From Cryptomeria japonica (Eukaryota; Streptophyta; Pinopsida; Cupressales; Cupressaceae), in the NCBI RefSeq assembly GCF_030272615.1, contig NC_081410.1:568619152-568683151 (forward strand): DNA of 64,000 bases, written 5' to 3'. Within the stretch, counting starts at the first letter, position 1. Each line of letters starts with the position of its first letter. Shown in pieces: positions 46,515-57,456 of the stretch. A program made the translations under genes and the position numbers. The notes beneath the pieces were generated by a model. That model saw only the letters and a program-made list of their open reading frames with translations, ran no database searches and was not told the DNA's origin.

Positions 46515-49500
46515 TTAACCCAATACCAAATTCAGAGTTGTAAATGATTGGATGAATTCCAGAAAGCTTTGGGGAGTTGTGTCCTTAGGAAGCAAGTCTA
46601 AATCAGACTTCATTTTTATCTCCATGCTTTTTTTGTAAACTTCTTTTCCAATGAATTTATTTGATGGATCAACGGTCTTAGGCAAACCAAGTTTAATCAA
46701 ATTAGTTTTCTTTTCTTGCAGCTTCAATATCTTTTTGCCACATTTATCCATAACTTCTAATGTTTCCCTTAGGTTCTGGAATTTTTGACTGATAGATGAT
46801 GTCTTAACTATGGCATTAATGCTGCTCTTAATTCCCTTGGATGCCAAGTAGCTGTCACTAGTACTGTAGACTACTTGCAAAATCTGTTTTGCCATATCCT
46901 CTTTTGAATAAACATGTATGCTCTTCTCAAAGTGCCCTTTGATATTCATATAAATTACTCTCAGACTTTCATTCAATTCAAACCATTCACACAACTTGTC
47001 ACTCCTCTACATTATTTTCCACCAAATGTTTTCTTGTATATACTTCGTTGTATTTTTCATATTATCTTTCAATCTATCCTCCAAAGTTTTAATTTTATCA
47101 TTTGCATTGTGCAAGTCTTCTTTCATTTGTGCACATTTTTTTCTTTCTTCCTCTACTTCCTCTTGCAAATGTTTTTCTTTTTCCTTCTCAAGATCCAATA
47201 GGTCCTGTGTTTTTCTTATTTTGGCAGTAGCAGACTCATCAACTTTTGTATAATTTTTGAAAATTGGCTCTTTCCTCATCAAATTTTTTACTGCTTTTAG
47301 CCAGTTTTTCTCTTAGGTCTTTCAATTCTGCATCCATCTTCTCCTAATCTACAATTTCTACTGCAGAGCCCAAATTTTTTATCCTTTTCTATAAATCATT
47401 GCACTTGTTATCTGCTACTTTCCTCTTTGATTTTTTGTTTTCCCAGTCTGCCTATAACTTTTCTATTTGATTCTCTAGTTTATTTTTTTTCTCTCTCCAC
47501 CTTTAGAAATGAAGTGTAGACCACTTCATTAGTCCTTTTTGACACACTAATTTTGTCCACATTATGTACTTTGGAAAAATCCATTTGGAGGGTGCTAACT
47601 TGAAATTCAGAGGGATCTATTTGACTGTGTGGTGGATTTTTATCTTTAGTTGGAGGCATAAAAATCATGAACTCCATCATATCTTTGTGTGGGCCATATG
47701 TTGGAAATACCCTATTCCTTGCAGGTTGTTCATCTAAAACTTTAGTTAGGGCAACCCTATGAAATGCTCTCTTTTTTTCTTTATTTGCATTTTTTGTGTG
47801 TTCAAATTTTTCATAATAATCAGGAAATTGAAAATCTGGGCTTGTTGAAGAAATTGAATGTTTGAAAGGTGACATAGGAATAATAGAGGCTCCAGTTCCA
47901 CTTATGCCTGCGGTTTTAACTAATGCATTACTAGGATTACCAACAACCTTTCTTGATCCTATCCCACTGACACTTTCATGTAAAGTTTTCATAAGCTTTT
48001 GAGGTGTGTGATCTAAGGCTGCAAGCGATTGATTTGTAGTGTCAGTGGCAGTTGATATAGGATTCTCAATAGTATAAGATTGAGTATCTACCACTAGTGG
48101 CCTCTTGCAAGAGATATTTTTTTGTAGCCCTTGTCCAACACCAAGACAACTAGTATCAATAGTAGTACCCATGCCAACCCCACCAATCACAATGGCACTT
48201 GACTGAACAATAATAAGAATACTATCCCCAGATTCCCCACCAATGGGAATACCATGATGTGGTGGTGGTTGTGGATTTGAACCTGAAACAAATGTAGGTG
48301 GACCTTGAGGGTAATGAGTAGTACCTTTGCATGATGAATCTGAAGAATCAAGTCCAATGACTGGTTTAACATGAGCTTTCCATTTTGAATTTGATGGAAG
48401 TTGTACCTCAAGTGGATACCAAATGCCTTCTCCTCTAGGACCTAGACCACCACCTTCAAAACCCATTTTTTCCGTAATGTTTTCCCCTTTGCTATATTTT
48501 TCTTTCATGGACTCATCGACTCCACCTAGTATTTTAGGGACTGTAGTAGTTGTTGGAGTGGGCTCAACCTCATACTCATCATCATCTTCACTCCTGTCAT
48601 ATGCTATTGTGGGATGCTCCATATTCCACAATTTGCTAAACTCTTCATCCTCGTCGATGGTCTCAAATTATGTACTAGTCTTTGGTTCATTGAGATTCTT
48701 CCTCATAGTCCAAAAATCATTTATTTTGGTTTGAGTCCAATAACTCTCTTTACATTCTTGAAGAATTGATTTGGGAATAGATTTGTTAGATGGATTAGCA
48801 TATTTTTGGTAGAAATTGTAGGACCTCCTATTTTGGATACCTTGGCCCTCCTCTATTGTCCTCTATGTGTGAAATGCCATAATTTGTGATGACATTTCTA
48901 TTGTTGAAATGTTATTGTTAGTGGCAATTTTCTCCATCTCTTTTTTTACCTCATCCCAGGAGTCCAAGTTTCTAAGCTTTTCTAGCAATGGTTTACCTTC
49001 ATGTTGACATAACGCTAAAGAGTTCCCATTTTTCTTAAGCCTTTCTTGAACTACACCGATTGGATCATATTGCCAGAGAGCCTCATCACCAAAGCTAAAA
49101 AATGTCAAAAAATCACGTGCCACATAGAATGCTTTTATCTCAAATGTGAACCCTCCACATGAGAAAGGAAAGGAAGGAAATATGCTCTTCTTTTGCTGAC
49201 CATGGAAGTGCCTATCTGTGCTCTCCAACTGCCGTACATATTCCAATGCAAATAACCTCTCTGTCACATGTATTGGAAGTCTGTATGGTTTTACTGCTGA
49301 TCCGTAAAACCTTAACACAGTGAATTCTTCTATGAAGAACCAGTCAACCAATTGTATTTGACTTTCAAGTTGAATGTAATCTCTACAAGACCCAGGCAAT
49401 CTAGGCATTGGAGTTCTTGTAATTTCATTATACATTGGTGCCAAAAATAAGTCTACAAAATAGTTGCAGTTCTTTCTGTTATCATGCATCCTTATCTTTG

Positions 49501-50424
49501 GTGTCCATTCATATATTGGACACTCTATTCTGTTATGAGTCTTCTCATCAATCTTATAGTTCACAATTTGAATATTGTTGGTCTCGAATATTGTACGATA
49601 CTTGGATAGAAAGAGATAGCACAAGTAGGATGAGAACCTAAATGTCTTACAGGAACCTTTTTGATCATTAGTAATTGTTTTTGCATGGATTAAACAAAGT
49701 TCTCAATAAAATTATATCTTACTGGCTGACCTACACAATGGATCTTAAAAATCATTTCAAGAAGGCTTGCACCCACTTCCCTATCATTTTCCAATCCCAG
49801 GCAAAACGACAGCAAGGAAATAGTATCCTCAACCCATGGAACAAAAATGTTAGAATCATAAGGAGGCTTATGATTCTGATCCAACTAAGTACCACGCTTT
49901 ATTAGAGCTTTGATAAATGAATCTTTGCAACTTGGATTGAGACTCTCATAATTCTCTACCAGCTTTCCTAGGTTAATTTGGACGTTTGAGTTTTGTGCTT
50001 CAAACCCTAGGTTCAACAAATGAGCAAATTCTCCCACGTTTATGGATATAATTTCCTCTTTTGTATTTTTATTGACAATTGCTTTTTTATCTTCATCATA
50101 ATTTTCGGTGCAGAGCATGACAAAATCAGGGCAAGGGAATACTTTAGGTAACACCATGTTTCCCAATCTAGCATCCCATGATGCAATTTTATTTGTTCTT
50201 AGTTTTAACATTGCGTTGAAAACAATAAATTTTGCCTTGGATGGATCTGCCACCTTATTAGACAATGCATATCTAATATCTATGATACGCTTTTCACCAT
50301 GGATAGCAGGGTCATAAATATCATGGTATTCATTAGTGAAACCTGGTATTTTAACCAGTTCAGTTAGGTACATTTTTTTTTTCACTTGGCTTCCTATTGA
50401 AAAACTGCTTCCCGTTTTCCCCAT
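46515..50424 (-). pseudogene. Large cargo frame of the hAT element: G-patch-like motif and coiled coil
   Basis: Reads opposite to the transposase, convergent with it. Start at the ATG at 50424 (MGKTGSSFSIGSQVKKKMYL). Parts: an N-terminal globular segment (50424-49690) with KFIVFNAMLKLRTNKIASWD; a second segment (49624-48863) rich in aromatic residues; then (48631-47480) GENITEKMGFEGGGLGPRGE, which fits the G-patch pattern of spaced glycines; a low-complexity region; and a C-terminal coiled coil (KIRKTQDLLDLEKEKEKHLQ, 47282-47007) ending at 46515. Two frameshifts and several stops break an otherwise ~1300-codon protein. G-patch motifs bind nucleic acid or helicases and occur in some retroelement polyproteins. 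I know no named family for the whole. It may be an accessory transposon protein or a captured gene. Confidence 0.55.
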
Positions 50425-50750
50425 TATTGTTATTGTTAATAATTCAAAATAATTCTAGATACAAACCTGAAAAATGTTAACCCTCATATTGGACCACGAG
50501 ATTAAAAAATTAAAAAAGGCGGGATGTGATCTAGATTTTACCCGAAATTTCTATTTCACTAGATTGGTGTAGACAGTCTCTGTTGCAACTTGCATTCCTC
50601 AATCTAGTAGTTGTTTCAGAATCTCCCTCAATTTACTGGTTTGTCCATGAAATGAAATACGATTATGATTTATGAGCACTTTTCTCCTAATGTTTTAATT
50701 TTATTAATTATTATTAATATCTATTCGCCGCCAAAGGACAAAACATTCAT
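50425..50750. other. Upstream region of the cargo frame
   Basis: AT-rich; no repeat or gene seen. It would contain the promoter of the minus-strand cargo frame, but no clear TATA box stands out. Confidence 0.4.
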
Positions 50751-51735
50751 TACTTCAGTCTAAATTATGAGGACATTAAATGTAAAACATTCAATTTCAG
50801 GTGAAGTTCTCACAAATGTGTTCACTTCCCACATTTGGGCCGAAATCCACCCTAAGCCATTGATCTTTTCTCATCCAACATACTATGGTACCTATTGTCA
50901 GATGTCATGGGTCCCATGACTTTTGCCATTTTTCGGGCACGCCACCACACTCAAGTCACTTTTCAGGACTATTTTTTAAGTCTGTTTAATCATTTTAAAC
51001 TTCCACCCCAAAAAGAGCTTTATAGACTTAATTATATTTAATTAAATTTAAAATGTTCAATTCCAGGTGAAGTTCTCACAAATGTGTTCACTTCCCACAT
51101 TTGAGCCGAAATCCACCCTAAGTCATTGATCTTTGCTCATCCAACGGATGATGGTACTTGTTGTTAGATGTCATGGGTTCCATGACTTCTACCATTTTTT
51201 TAGGCACGTCACCACACTTGAGTCACTTTTTGGGAATCAAGACTATTTTTTAAGTCTGTTTAATCATTTTAAACTTCCGCTTGAAAAAGAGCTTTATAGA
51301 CTTAATTATATTTAATTAAATTTAAAATGTTCAATTTCGGTCGAAGTTCTCACAAATGTGTTCACTTCCCACATTCGGGCCAAAATCCACCCTAAGTCAT
51401 TGATCTTTGCTCATCCAACAAATGATGGTACATGTTGTCATATGTCGTGGGTCCCACAACTTCTGTCATTTTTTGGGCATGTCACCATACTCGTGTCACT
51501 TTTCGGGACTGTTTTTTAAGTCTGTTTAATCATTTTAAACTTCCACCTGAAAAAGAGCTTTATAGACTTAATTATATTTAATTAAATTTAAAACGTTCAA
51601 TTCCGGGCGAAGTTCTCACAACTGTGTTCACTTCCCACATTCGAGCCGAAATCCACCCTAAGTCGTTGATCTTTTCTCATCCAACGAACAATGGTACCTA
51701 TTGTCAGATGTCGTGGGTCCCATAATAAGAGACAT
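50751..51735. repeat. 266-274-bp tandem array inside hAT, four units
   Basis: The block (G/T)(T/C)GAAGTTCTCACAA(A/C)TGTGTTCACTTCCCACATT recurs at 50801, 51067, 51341 and 51607 (spacings 266, 274, 266). Each unit includes GGGCCGAAATCCACCCTAAG, a GTC(A/G)TGGGTCCCA palindrome and the AT-rich ATTATATTTAATTAAATTTAAAA. The last unit is truncated after GTGGGTCCCATAA. Confidence 0.92.
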
Positions 51736-52390
51736 TTAAAGATGTGCAATAGTTTGAGATAACTATCAAATATAATGTTAATATTATTTGTAAAAATATG
51801 AAATTCAAAAATAGTTTAGAACATGAAACTTATTTTCTAGAATAAAAAAAATAACTAAATAAAAATATAAATTTTGATATACAATTTGAAAGGTAAAAGT
51901 TTAATATAAAAAAGAAAACATTCAATATTAAATGTAAAATATTAATTTAAAGTTTAACAAAATTCTTTAAAAATATGTTTATGATATATAATTTTAAAAA
52001 ATAGTTTAAAAATATATATAAAAGTTCAACATAAGTTTAGTGTAATATAAATTTTAATTTAATTTAATAAATAAATAAAGACTAAAAATATATATAAAAG
52101 TTCAACATAAATTTAGTTTAATATAAATTTTAATTTAATATAATTTTATTAATAAATAATGTGGTGAATCTTATTGATAAACTTGCACCTCCTAAGGACC
52201 TATGCAATATGCATTACCTTTGATCCTAGTGAGACTATTGAAATTTGAAACACCTGATGGCCCACTATAAGTCTATACATGACTTGCAAAGATCAAAGAC
52301 ATACTCTCATGAGGGGTTCTCATTGATGATTGATCCAACATGTACGGTGAATGCAATAAGTTAAGAATATCTTTATACTTTACAATTGCA
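51736..52390. other. Very AT-rich region with a ~74-bp duplication
   Basis: AAAATATATATAAAAGTTCAACATAA(G/A)TTTAG and following bases occur at ~52012 and ~52086. No coding signal. Confidence 0.6.
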
Positions 52391-52399
52391 TGAAGTAAC

Positions 52400-52713
52400 A
52401 TATTGATATGATAAATTTGATTTAGTGGTTAAGATCTTAGATGGTTTCTCTTGTCCTACTATAGGTTCTATTAATCTTCCTGTTAAGGTTGGTACTAAGT
52501 GCTTAGATGTCATTTTTGCTATCATTCCTAAATCCTACTTCAGATCAATTTTGTGTGAAGTTGGGACATCCTTGCCCTTGGTTCTCTTCCATAAAAGCGA
52601 TCCCATCTACCCTTCATAAATGTCTCAAATTTCTTCATTATGACAAAATCTTAACTATAAATCATAGCATGTACCCAGTACCAACCCGCACATGCACTAG
52701 TTCAAAACTTTAA
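52400..52713 (+). pseudogene. Ty3-type retroelement protease-region remnant
   Basis: Two overlapping frames together show IGSINLPVKVGTKCLDVIFA, IPKS, then FCVKLGHP and SSIKAIPSTLHKCLKFLHYD, the retropepsin-to-RT linker sequence typical of plant Ty3/gypsy Tat-type polyproteins. A frameshift near 52,540 and a stop end it. No RT follows, so it is a short fragment trapped in the hAT element. Confidence 0.6.
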
Positions 52714-53271
52714 CAACAATTAAGTTGGACTTTTAGTTTTAATTCACTTGTTTTTTGTGAGATAAACTTCTTTTTTATATATATTTATAAAATTATAATC
52801 AACCATAATCAATGTACAAATAATTAATGGAATGAACTGAATTTTTTTTTATATATTAAATATAGAGGAAGAAGCATTACATAAAAAAGATCACAGTATT
52901 AAATTTATTTCTTTTGTTTAACAAAATATTGAAATAATGTAGCTCATAAAAAAAAAAGCATTTGAAAAACTTTCATTAATAAAAATGAAATAGAATTATA
53001 GAAAGCATTTTTATATCCATAAGACTCTAAGAGGCAAACTGAAACAAACTAGAATTTGAAAAATTCTCATTAATATTTATGCTTTGGAAATTTACAATTT
53101 TTACATCTGAGACTTGAGTCCCTCAAAAACTTAAAATCCAAAATGAGTGATCCACTGAGCTTGTGAGGTTTCGAGGACATAGACAAAAAAAAAACTACTA
53201 GGGGGTCGGGGCTAGGGTACATGTAGTGGATGGTTTACAACTTTGCCCTAAGAATCTGGCCCTCCTTCCAT
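52714..53271. other. AT-rich spacer
   Basis: Nothing recognisable. The last ~100 bases (ATGTAGTGGATGGTTTACAACTTTGCCC) continue the GC rise of the following ORF and may be its 3' untranslated part. Confidence 0.4.
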
Positions 53272-53823
53272 TTAGAATTGTTCAGACAACATAAGATGAG
53301 AGAATTCTTCAAGCCACATGTACTTTGGAAAGTCATCCAAGAGCAACCATTTTCGGAGGAAGTCCCTGCCAATCCGCACCCATTTCCTGTGACGCGTCAA
53401 GTGCTCCGCATTCAGGTTCAGGAGAAACAGTTGCCTGGCCACTGACACTGTTTGGTCAGGGAGGAGAAGCTTGGATAATTCACTCGCCCAAGGGATCCCC
53501 ACCCCTACTTCTGCAAGGACAACAACAATAATGTCATCTCCAAGGAAGTCTTCCTTAAAAACCTTCCTCAACAGCATCGACATATCCACCTTGTCTCCTC
53601 CGAGGTCCAGAAGAGACACCAAGAACCGAGATGTAATGTCCGTGTTAACACGGTATCTATTTTTGTTTCTCAGAAACTCTCTGCCCAACACCATCTGCAC
53701 AACCTCATTGGTGAATGACCCAACCTCCTTGCAGACTGATTGGAGGGTTGGGTCTCTAACGGAGCCCAGAAAGGCGCTCTGGTCCTCTGTAGAAATGCTT
53801 CTCAAGTGAATGGGAGTGTCCAT
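53272..53823 (-). CDS. Intact 184-codon ORF of unknown family within hAT
   Basis: Uninterrupted from MDTPIHLRSISTEDQSAFLG to FSHLMLSEQF with a TGA or similar stop before 53272. GC content is clearly above the flanking AT-rich DNA, and codon use looks like real protein. The sequence is leucine-rich and mostly helical in appearance (TSRFLVSLLDLGGDKVDMSM, LLRKVFKEDFLGDDIIVVVL), without a signal peptide, membrane segment or Cys/His cluster. A related but broken copy lies at 37,020-37,524, outside the element. It could be an exon captured by the transposon or a transposon accessory gene. It is the best-preserved ORF of the whole insertion, while the transposase around it is decayed. Function unknown. 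Confidence 0.5.
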   Translation of the reverse strand: MDTPIHLRSISTEDQSAFLGSVRDPTLQSVCKEVGSFTNEVVQMVLGREFLRNKNRYRVNTDITSRFLVSLLDLGGDKVDMSMLLRKVFKEDFLGDDIIVVVLAEVGVGIPWASELSKLLLPDQTVSVARQLFLLNLNAEHLTRHRKWVRIGRDFLRKWLLLDDFPKYMWLEEFSHLMLSEQF

Positions 53824-54457
53824 CTTGAGAAATCAGATTAACAAATTAAACAACCTGAGCCTATAAACCTAAACTAGAGGAAGAATTTAAATACCATGAG
53901 CTCCAATGATTTATCTACTAAATGGCAAAGGCTAATTGAAGATGAAAGAAGAAGAGATCGTATATAAATAGTTGAAGCTCTTGATTGTAATAATTACTTC
54001 TCTAACCTATTAATTGCTTTAAATTTTTTTAAATCTTTCATATCTCTGCAAATCTTTCCCATAAATGCACTAGTGTGCGAAATTGGAAACAACTATAAAC
54101 CAGTACCAAGTTGGCAAGTACCACATTGGAATTCATGGGGACAAAGTGGATTGCAGTTAGTGAATAGATATATATTAAATGACCGAAATTATCGATCGTG
54201 ATTCATGACATTTGATATGTGTCTATTGAATCTAATTCCATACCGGGAACTTTTTGATGAGCTATGTTCTCTTCAGAAAATTGGGCCAAAATAAAACTTC
54301 AGCCATTGATCTATGATCATCGAACGGTTTAAAATCATTGATGGATTTTAGGTATGTGTCACCCTTCACGTGTCAAAGAGGCCATGCTTATTGATACATC
54401 GTACATAGTTGGGACTCAATGTGATGTGATGTGCCTTGTCTATTAATGACAATGAAT
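53824..54457. other. Spacer between cargo ORF and right hAT end
   Basis: AT-rich, no gene. A palindromic TTATCGATCGTGATT occurs near 54190. The upstream promoter of the 184-codon ORF would be here, but none is obvious. Confidence 0.4.
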
Positions 54458-54840
54458 TCATGAAATCACCAATAAATTATATATTTTTCCATAAATAACA
54501 AAATATTTGCCAAAACAAATAAAATAATTTTCAAGTGGTGGATAAAAATCACCAATACATTTAAATAATTTTTCCTTCGGAGTAAAAATTTTCACCCATA
54601 CAATTACATATTTGTTTCTTTTAACAAAAATTATTCGCCTCCTACAATATATATTTTCCCCATAGAACAAGGTATTATTCGCCAGAAATTTATGGAATTT
54701 TCGTACCCCCAAAAAAAATTGGCAATACAAAATAATTTTTTTCCCTATTTTGAAATTTTTTTTTGCCATCAATATGAAAATTTCCCCCCGAAAATAATGT
54801 CTAATTTGCCAAGATTTTACATAGTTTCCTAGGGCTGGTT
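54458..54840. repeat. hAT right subterminal motif cluster
   Basis: TTTGCCAA near 54507, ATTCGCC near 54633, ATTCGCCAG near 54677, TTGGCAAT near 54718, TTTGCCAT near 54762 and TTTGCCAAG near 54805 mirror the left cluster. The minus-strand ORF of 139 codons across it is an artefact of AT-rich DNA. Confidence 0.55.
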
Positions 54841-54843
54841 TCT

Positions 54844-54857
54844 TAAAGTTATCCCTG
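54844..54857 (-). repeat. hAT right terminal inverted repeat
   Basis: TAAAGTTATCCCTG, whose complement CAGGGATAACTTTA matches the left end at 12 of 14 positions. TTCATAAC follows at 54858-54865. Confidence 0.85.
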
Positions 54858-55945
54858 TTCATAACCCATTTCCTCAATCCAAATATTCTGGGGTTTTACA
54901 GCTTCCATCAAAGTTTCATCTTTCTTGACCATAAAGCATATGTCAGTTGAGTACTTCTCAACAATGTGCTTGGGAACCCTCATCTTAGAATTCATAGCCT
55001 TTTGAAATGCTTTAAAGTAACCCCATACTTTGTCATCTCTCTGACTACCCAATGTAGCAATAAACTGTTTTAATTGCCTCCCTACCGGGATATCGAATGC
55101 CCATTTTCTTTTTCCAAAACTAGGAGTCTCATTGATGAAAAATAGCATTAAATAGACATTTAGGTTACCATACAGGAAATTTCCTTTCTTTTCTCCTTTA
55201 ATCTTTCCTAAGTTAATCAATAATTCATCCAATATCGAACCACATAGATCTAACTTCTCATTCTCCTTCATCATTTTATAAGCTACATAAATGTAAGAGC
55301 TAGAAACAAAATTCAGTTGGTTTGATTGAGTTACCTTGTAGCCAATGACCATGCTACCAAATTTTATATTTGTGTTGGTGATAGTATTGATTCTCATTGA
55401 TCACCTGTCTGATGTTGCATCGGTAATCTGGTTAACTGAAGATCATTTTAAACTTTCTTCTTCGGACATTGTCCAACCTGCGGTAAACCGGTGATTTCTC
55501 TAATGGCCTCCTTCGTAATCTTATATGGTCTTTCCAACCAGATAAACTCTCCATGCACTCTGCTCAAAACATACCTAATAATTTCATCTTCAAATTCCAG
55601 AATATCTAAAATGTCGGTAAACCCTAGATCATCAATATGCTGGTATTCAAGTTTAATCTTTCCAGAATCTCCCATTAACTCATTCATGTACATGCTCTTG
55701 ATATCAGTCATTCCCAAATCCTCAATATGACAGTGAATGTAGGCTCTTACATCTTCAACATACATGACTCCTTCCAGAGCACTAGAAAAAGCACCAACCG
55801 AACCGTCCAGGGTAGCAACATGCGGATATCGCTTGAAAATCGATCTGGGATGGTCCTTGACCTCAACAATAGTCAAATTTGGAACAAAGATAGGTATAGA
55901 TGATGATGCCACTTCCATGATTGAAGATAAATACATGTAAATCAC
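54858..55945 (-). pseudogene. Second ORF of the copia-type element, proximal part
   Basis: Starts at the ATG at 55945 or a few codons later (MEVASSSIPIFVPNLTIVEV). The first block reaches YRITK-like RPYKITKEAIREITGLP (to 55448); after a frameshift the second block (55397-54858) shows FGSMVIGYKVTQSNQLNFVS, KRKWAFDIPVGRQLKQFIAT and SKMRVPKHIVEKYSTDICFM, ending at the hAT insertion point. The pattern of an N-terminal globular region and a long coiled-coil tail (39.8-41.9 kb) resembles in layout, not clearly in sequence, the large cargo frame inside hAT. No enzyme motif is seen. Confidence 0.55.
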
Positions 55946-56266
55946 TATCGGTGAAAGACCCTAAAGACCTCTTCCAATCGCTGGTGAAATCGCTCAAGAT
56001 GATATTGATCGCATTGATTCGCCTTAGACTTCCTTTGAATTAATTTGAATGAAAAGTGATCATAAATGAAGTGAATTCGACCTTTTCCTTCAAGAAAAAC
56101 CCTAATCCTTCATTGACATCAATGACTTTCGGTGCAAGATACTTGATCTCGATCAAACATCTCCATGCCAGATAAGCATCTCAAATGTCTGGAACATCTT
56201 CCAGAACCCATTCCTAGGGCATACACAACATCTTAATGAATTTTTACTACCCCTAAGGCATCTACC

Positions 56267-57388
56267 TCAGTTACCGGATGAGCTTCCTACTAGTGCAGGA
56301 GCAACCTCCTTTGGCGGTTGAGTAACCAGAGCATTCCCATCTGCAGATTGATCTTCTGACTTCTTGACCCATCTCTGGGTATGATCTTGCTGGATTTCAT
56401 TAACCTTCTCTTTCCCTTTCTCATTTGATCCTCCATTACCAACCGGTGGATTTTTTCTTCTACAGAATCTAGAAATATGTCCAACCTCATTACATGCATA
56501 ACATGTGACATTATTCTTTTGAATTGCTTTGTTAAAATTGGTATAATTGCTAGACCTACACTGATTAGCCATATGTCCAAATTTTCCACATGCATAATAT
56601 TTAACATTCATTCTACAATCTTTTTTCTTATGTCCATACTTATTACATTTAGAACATTGAGCGGGAGCAGAATCAGGGTTTTGATTTGCTCTATTTCTAC
56701 ATTGCCTAGCCATGTGACCAAAATTTTTACAAACAAAGCATCTACCTTTAAATTTATAAGCATTAAACTGCCTTACTAGTGCCTTATGGTTTTAATCTTC
56801 ATTTGCAGTACCAGAACTTTGTCCTTGTTCAAATCCAAGTCCACTGGAATCTCCATTCTGCCTTTGTCTCTTCAACAACTCATCTAGTTGTGTTGAACTA
56901 ATCTTGAATTTTTCTTTATACTCACTTGCAATAGTCAGATAATCTCTTAGAATTATCATTTGTCTCTCAAGCTCTTGTTCATTACTCTGGGATTGTACTA
57001 AATTAGTTCTCAACATATCATTCTCATGAACCAACCTACCACATTCTTCAAATTTGTTTTTCAGAGATACAACAAGATTTTCTTCCTTTTTCTTCTGGTC
57101 TTCAATCTCCTTAGACATTCTCATAGTTATAGCTTGCATTTCCTTTTCCATGACCACATTCTCCTAACTCAACTTTTGACACTGTTCCTTAAGTGCCTCT
57201 TTTTATTCATCATCCTTATTTTGCAAAAGTTCCTTCCTCCTAGCTTGAACAAATGACAACCTCTCCTATAGGACAAGAATGAATTCATGAGCATAATTCA
57301 ATTCATTTTGTAACTTCAAGTTTTTCATCCTTTCAGTATCATAATCTTCAAGTGCTATCTCAAGTTTCTTTTCCAAACTCATATCCAT
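56267..57388 (-). pseudogene. Gag remnant: coiled coil plus zinc knuckles
   Basis: Begins at an ATG at 57388, ~50 bases inside the PBS (MDMSLEKKLEIALEDYDTER), in one frame to 56267 with stops near 57266, 57216, 57165 and 56793. The first half is coiled coil. The second has four CCHC-type knuckles: CFVCKNFGHMARQC, CSKCNKYGHKKKDC, a third in which the first Cys is Tyr (YYACGKFGHMANQC), and CYACNEVGHISRFC, then a Pro/Gly/Lys-rich tail. Such knuckles bind the element RNA in virus-like particles. The N-terminal UBN2/DUF4219-type capsid region usual for copia Gag is not present. Confidence 0.75.
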
Positions 57389-57440
57389 GGATTCTCGGTT
57401 TAGGATCTTCCTCAAGATGTTAAACTTCCTCCAAGGCACA

Positions 57441-57453
57441 AGGCTCTGATATC
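57441..57453 (-). other. Primer binding site (initiator-Met type)
   Basis: Minus strand TGATATCAGAGCC, three bases inside the 5' LTR, differs by one base from the classic copia site TGGTATCAGAGCC. Confidence 0.85.
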
Positions 57454-57456
57454 AAT

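Larger units (their letters stand above)
41948..54857 (+). mobile_element. 12.9-kb hAT DNA transposon with cargo frames
   Basis: Bounded by an exact 8-bp direct repeat TTCATAAC (41940-41947 and 54858-54865), the duplication size typical of hAT elements. Left end CAGAGATTACTTTA and right end (complement) CAGGGATAACTTTA match at 12 of 14 positions. Just inside both ends are many GCCAA/TTCGCC motifs. The element holds a hAT transposase remnant on the plus strand, a ~3.9-kb frame on the minus strand, a tandem array, a protease remnant and a 184-codon ORF. The host frame is continuous if the element and one target copy are disregarded, confirming the boundaries. At 12.9 kb it is much longer than the few-kb size usual for hAT elements. 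Confidence 0.9.

Noticed and set aside
54458-54877. 139-codon minus-strand ORF at the right hAT end
   Set aside because: Its sequence is Lys/Phe/Ile-rich AT-derived translation crossing the terminal repeat and insertion point.
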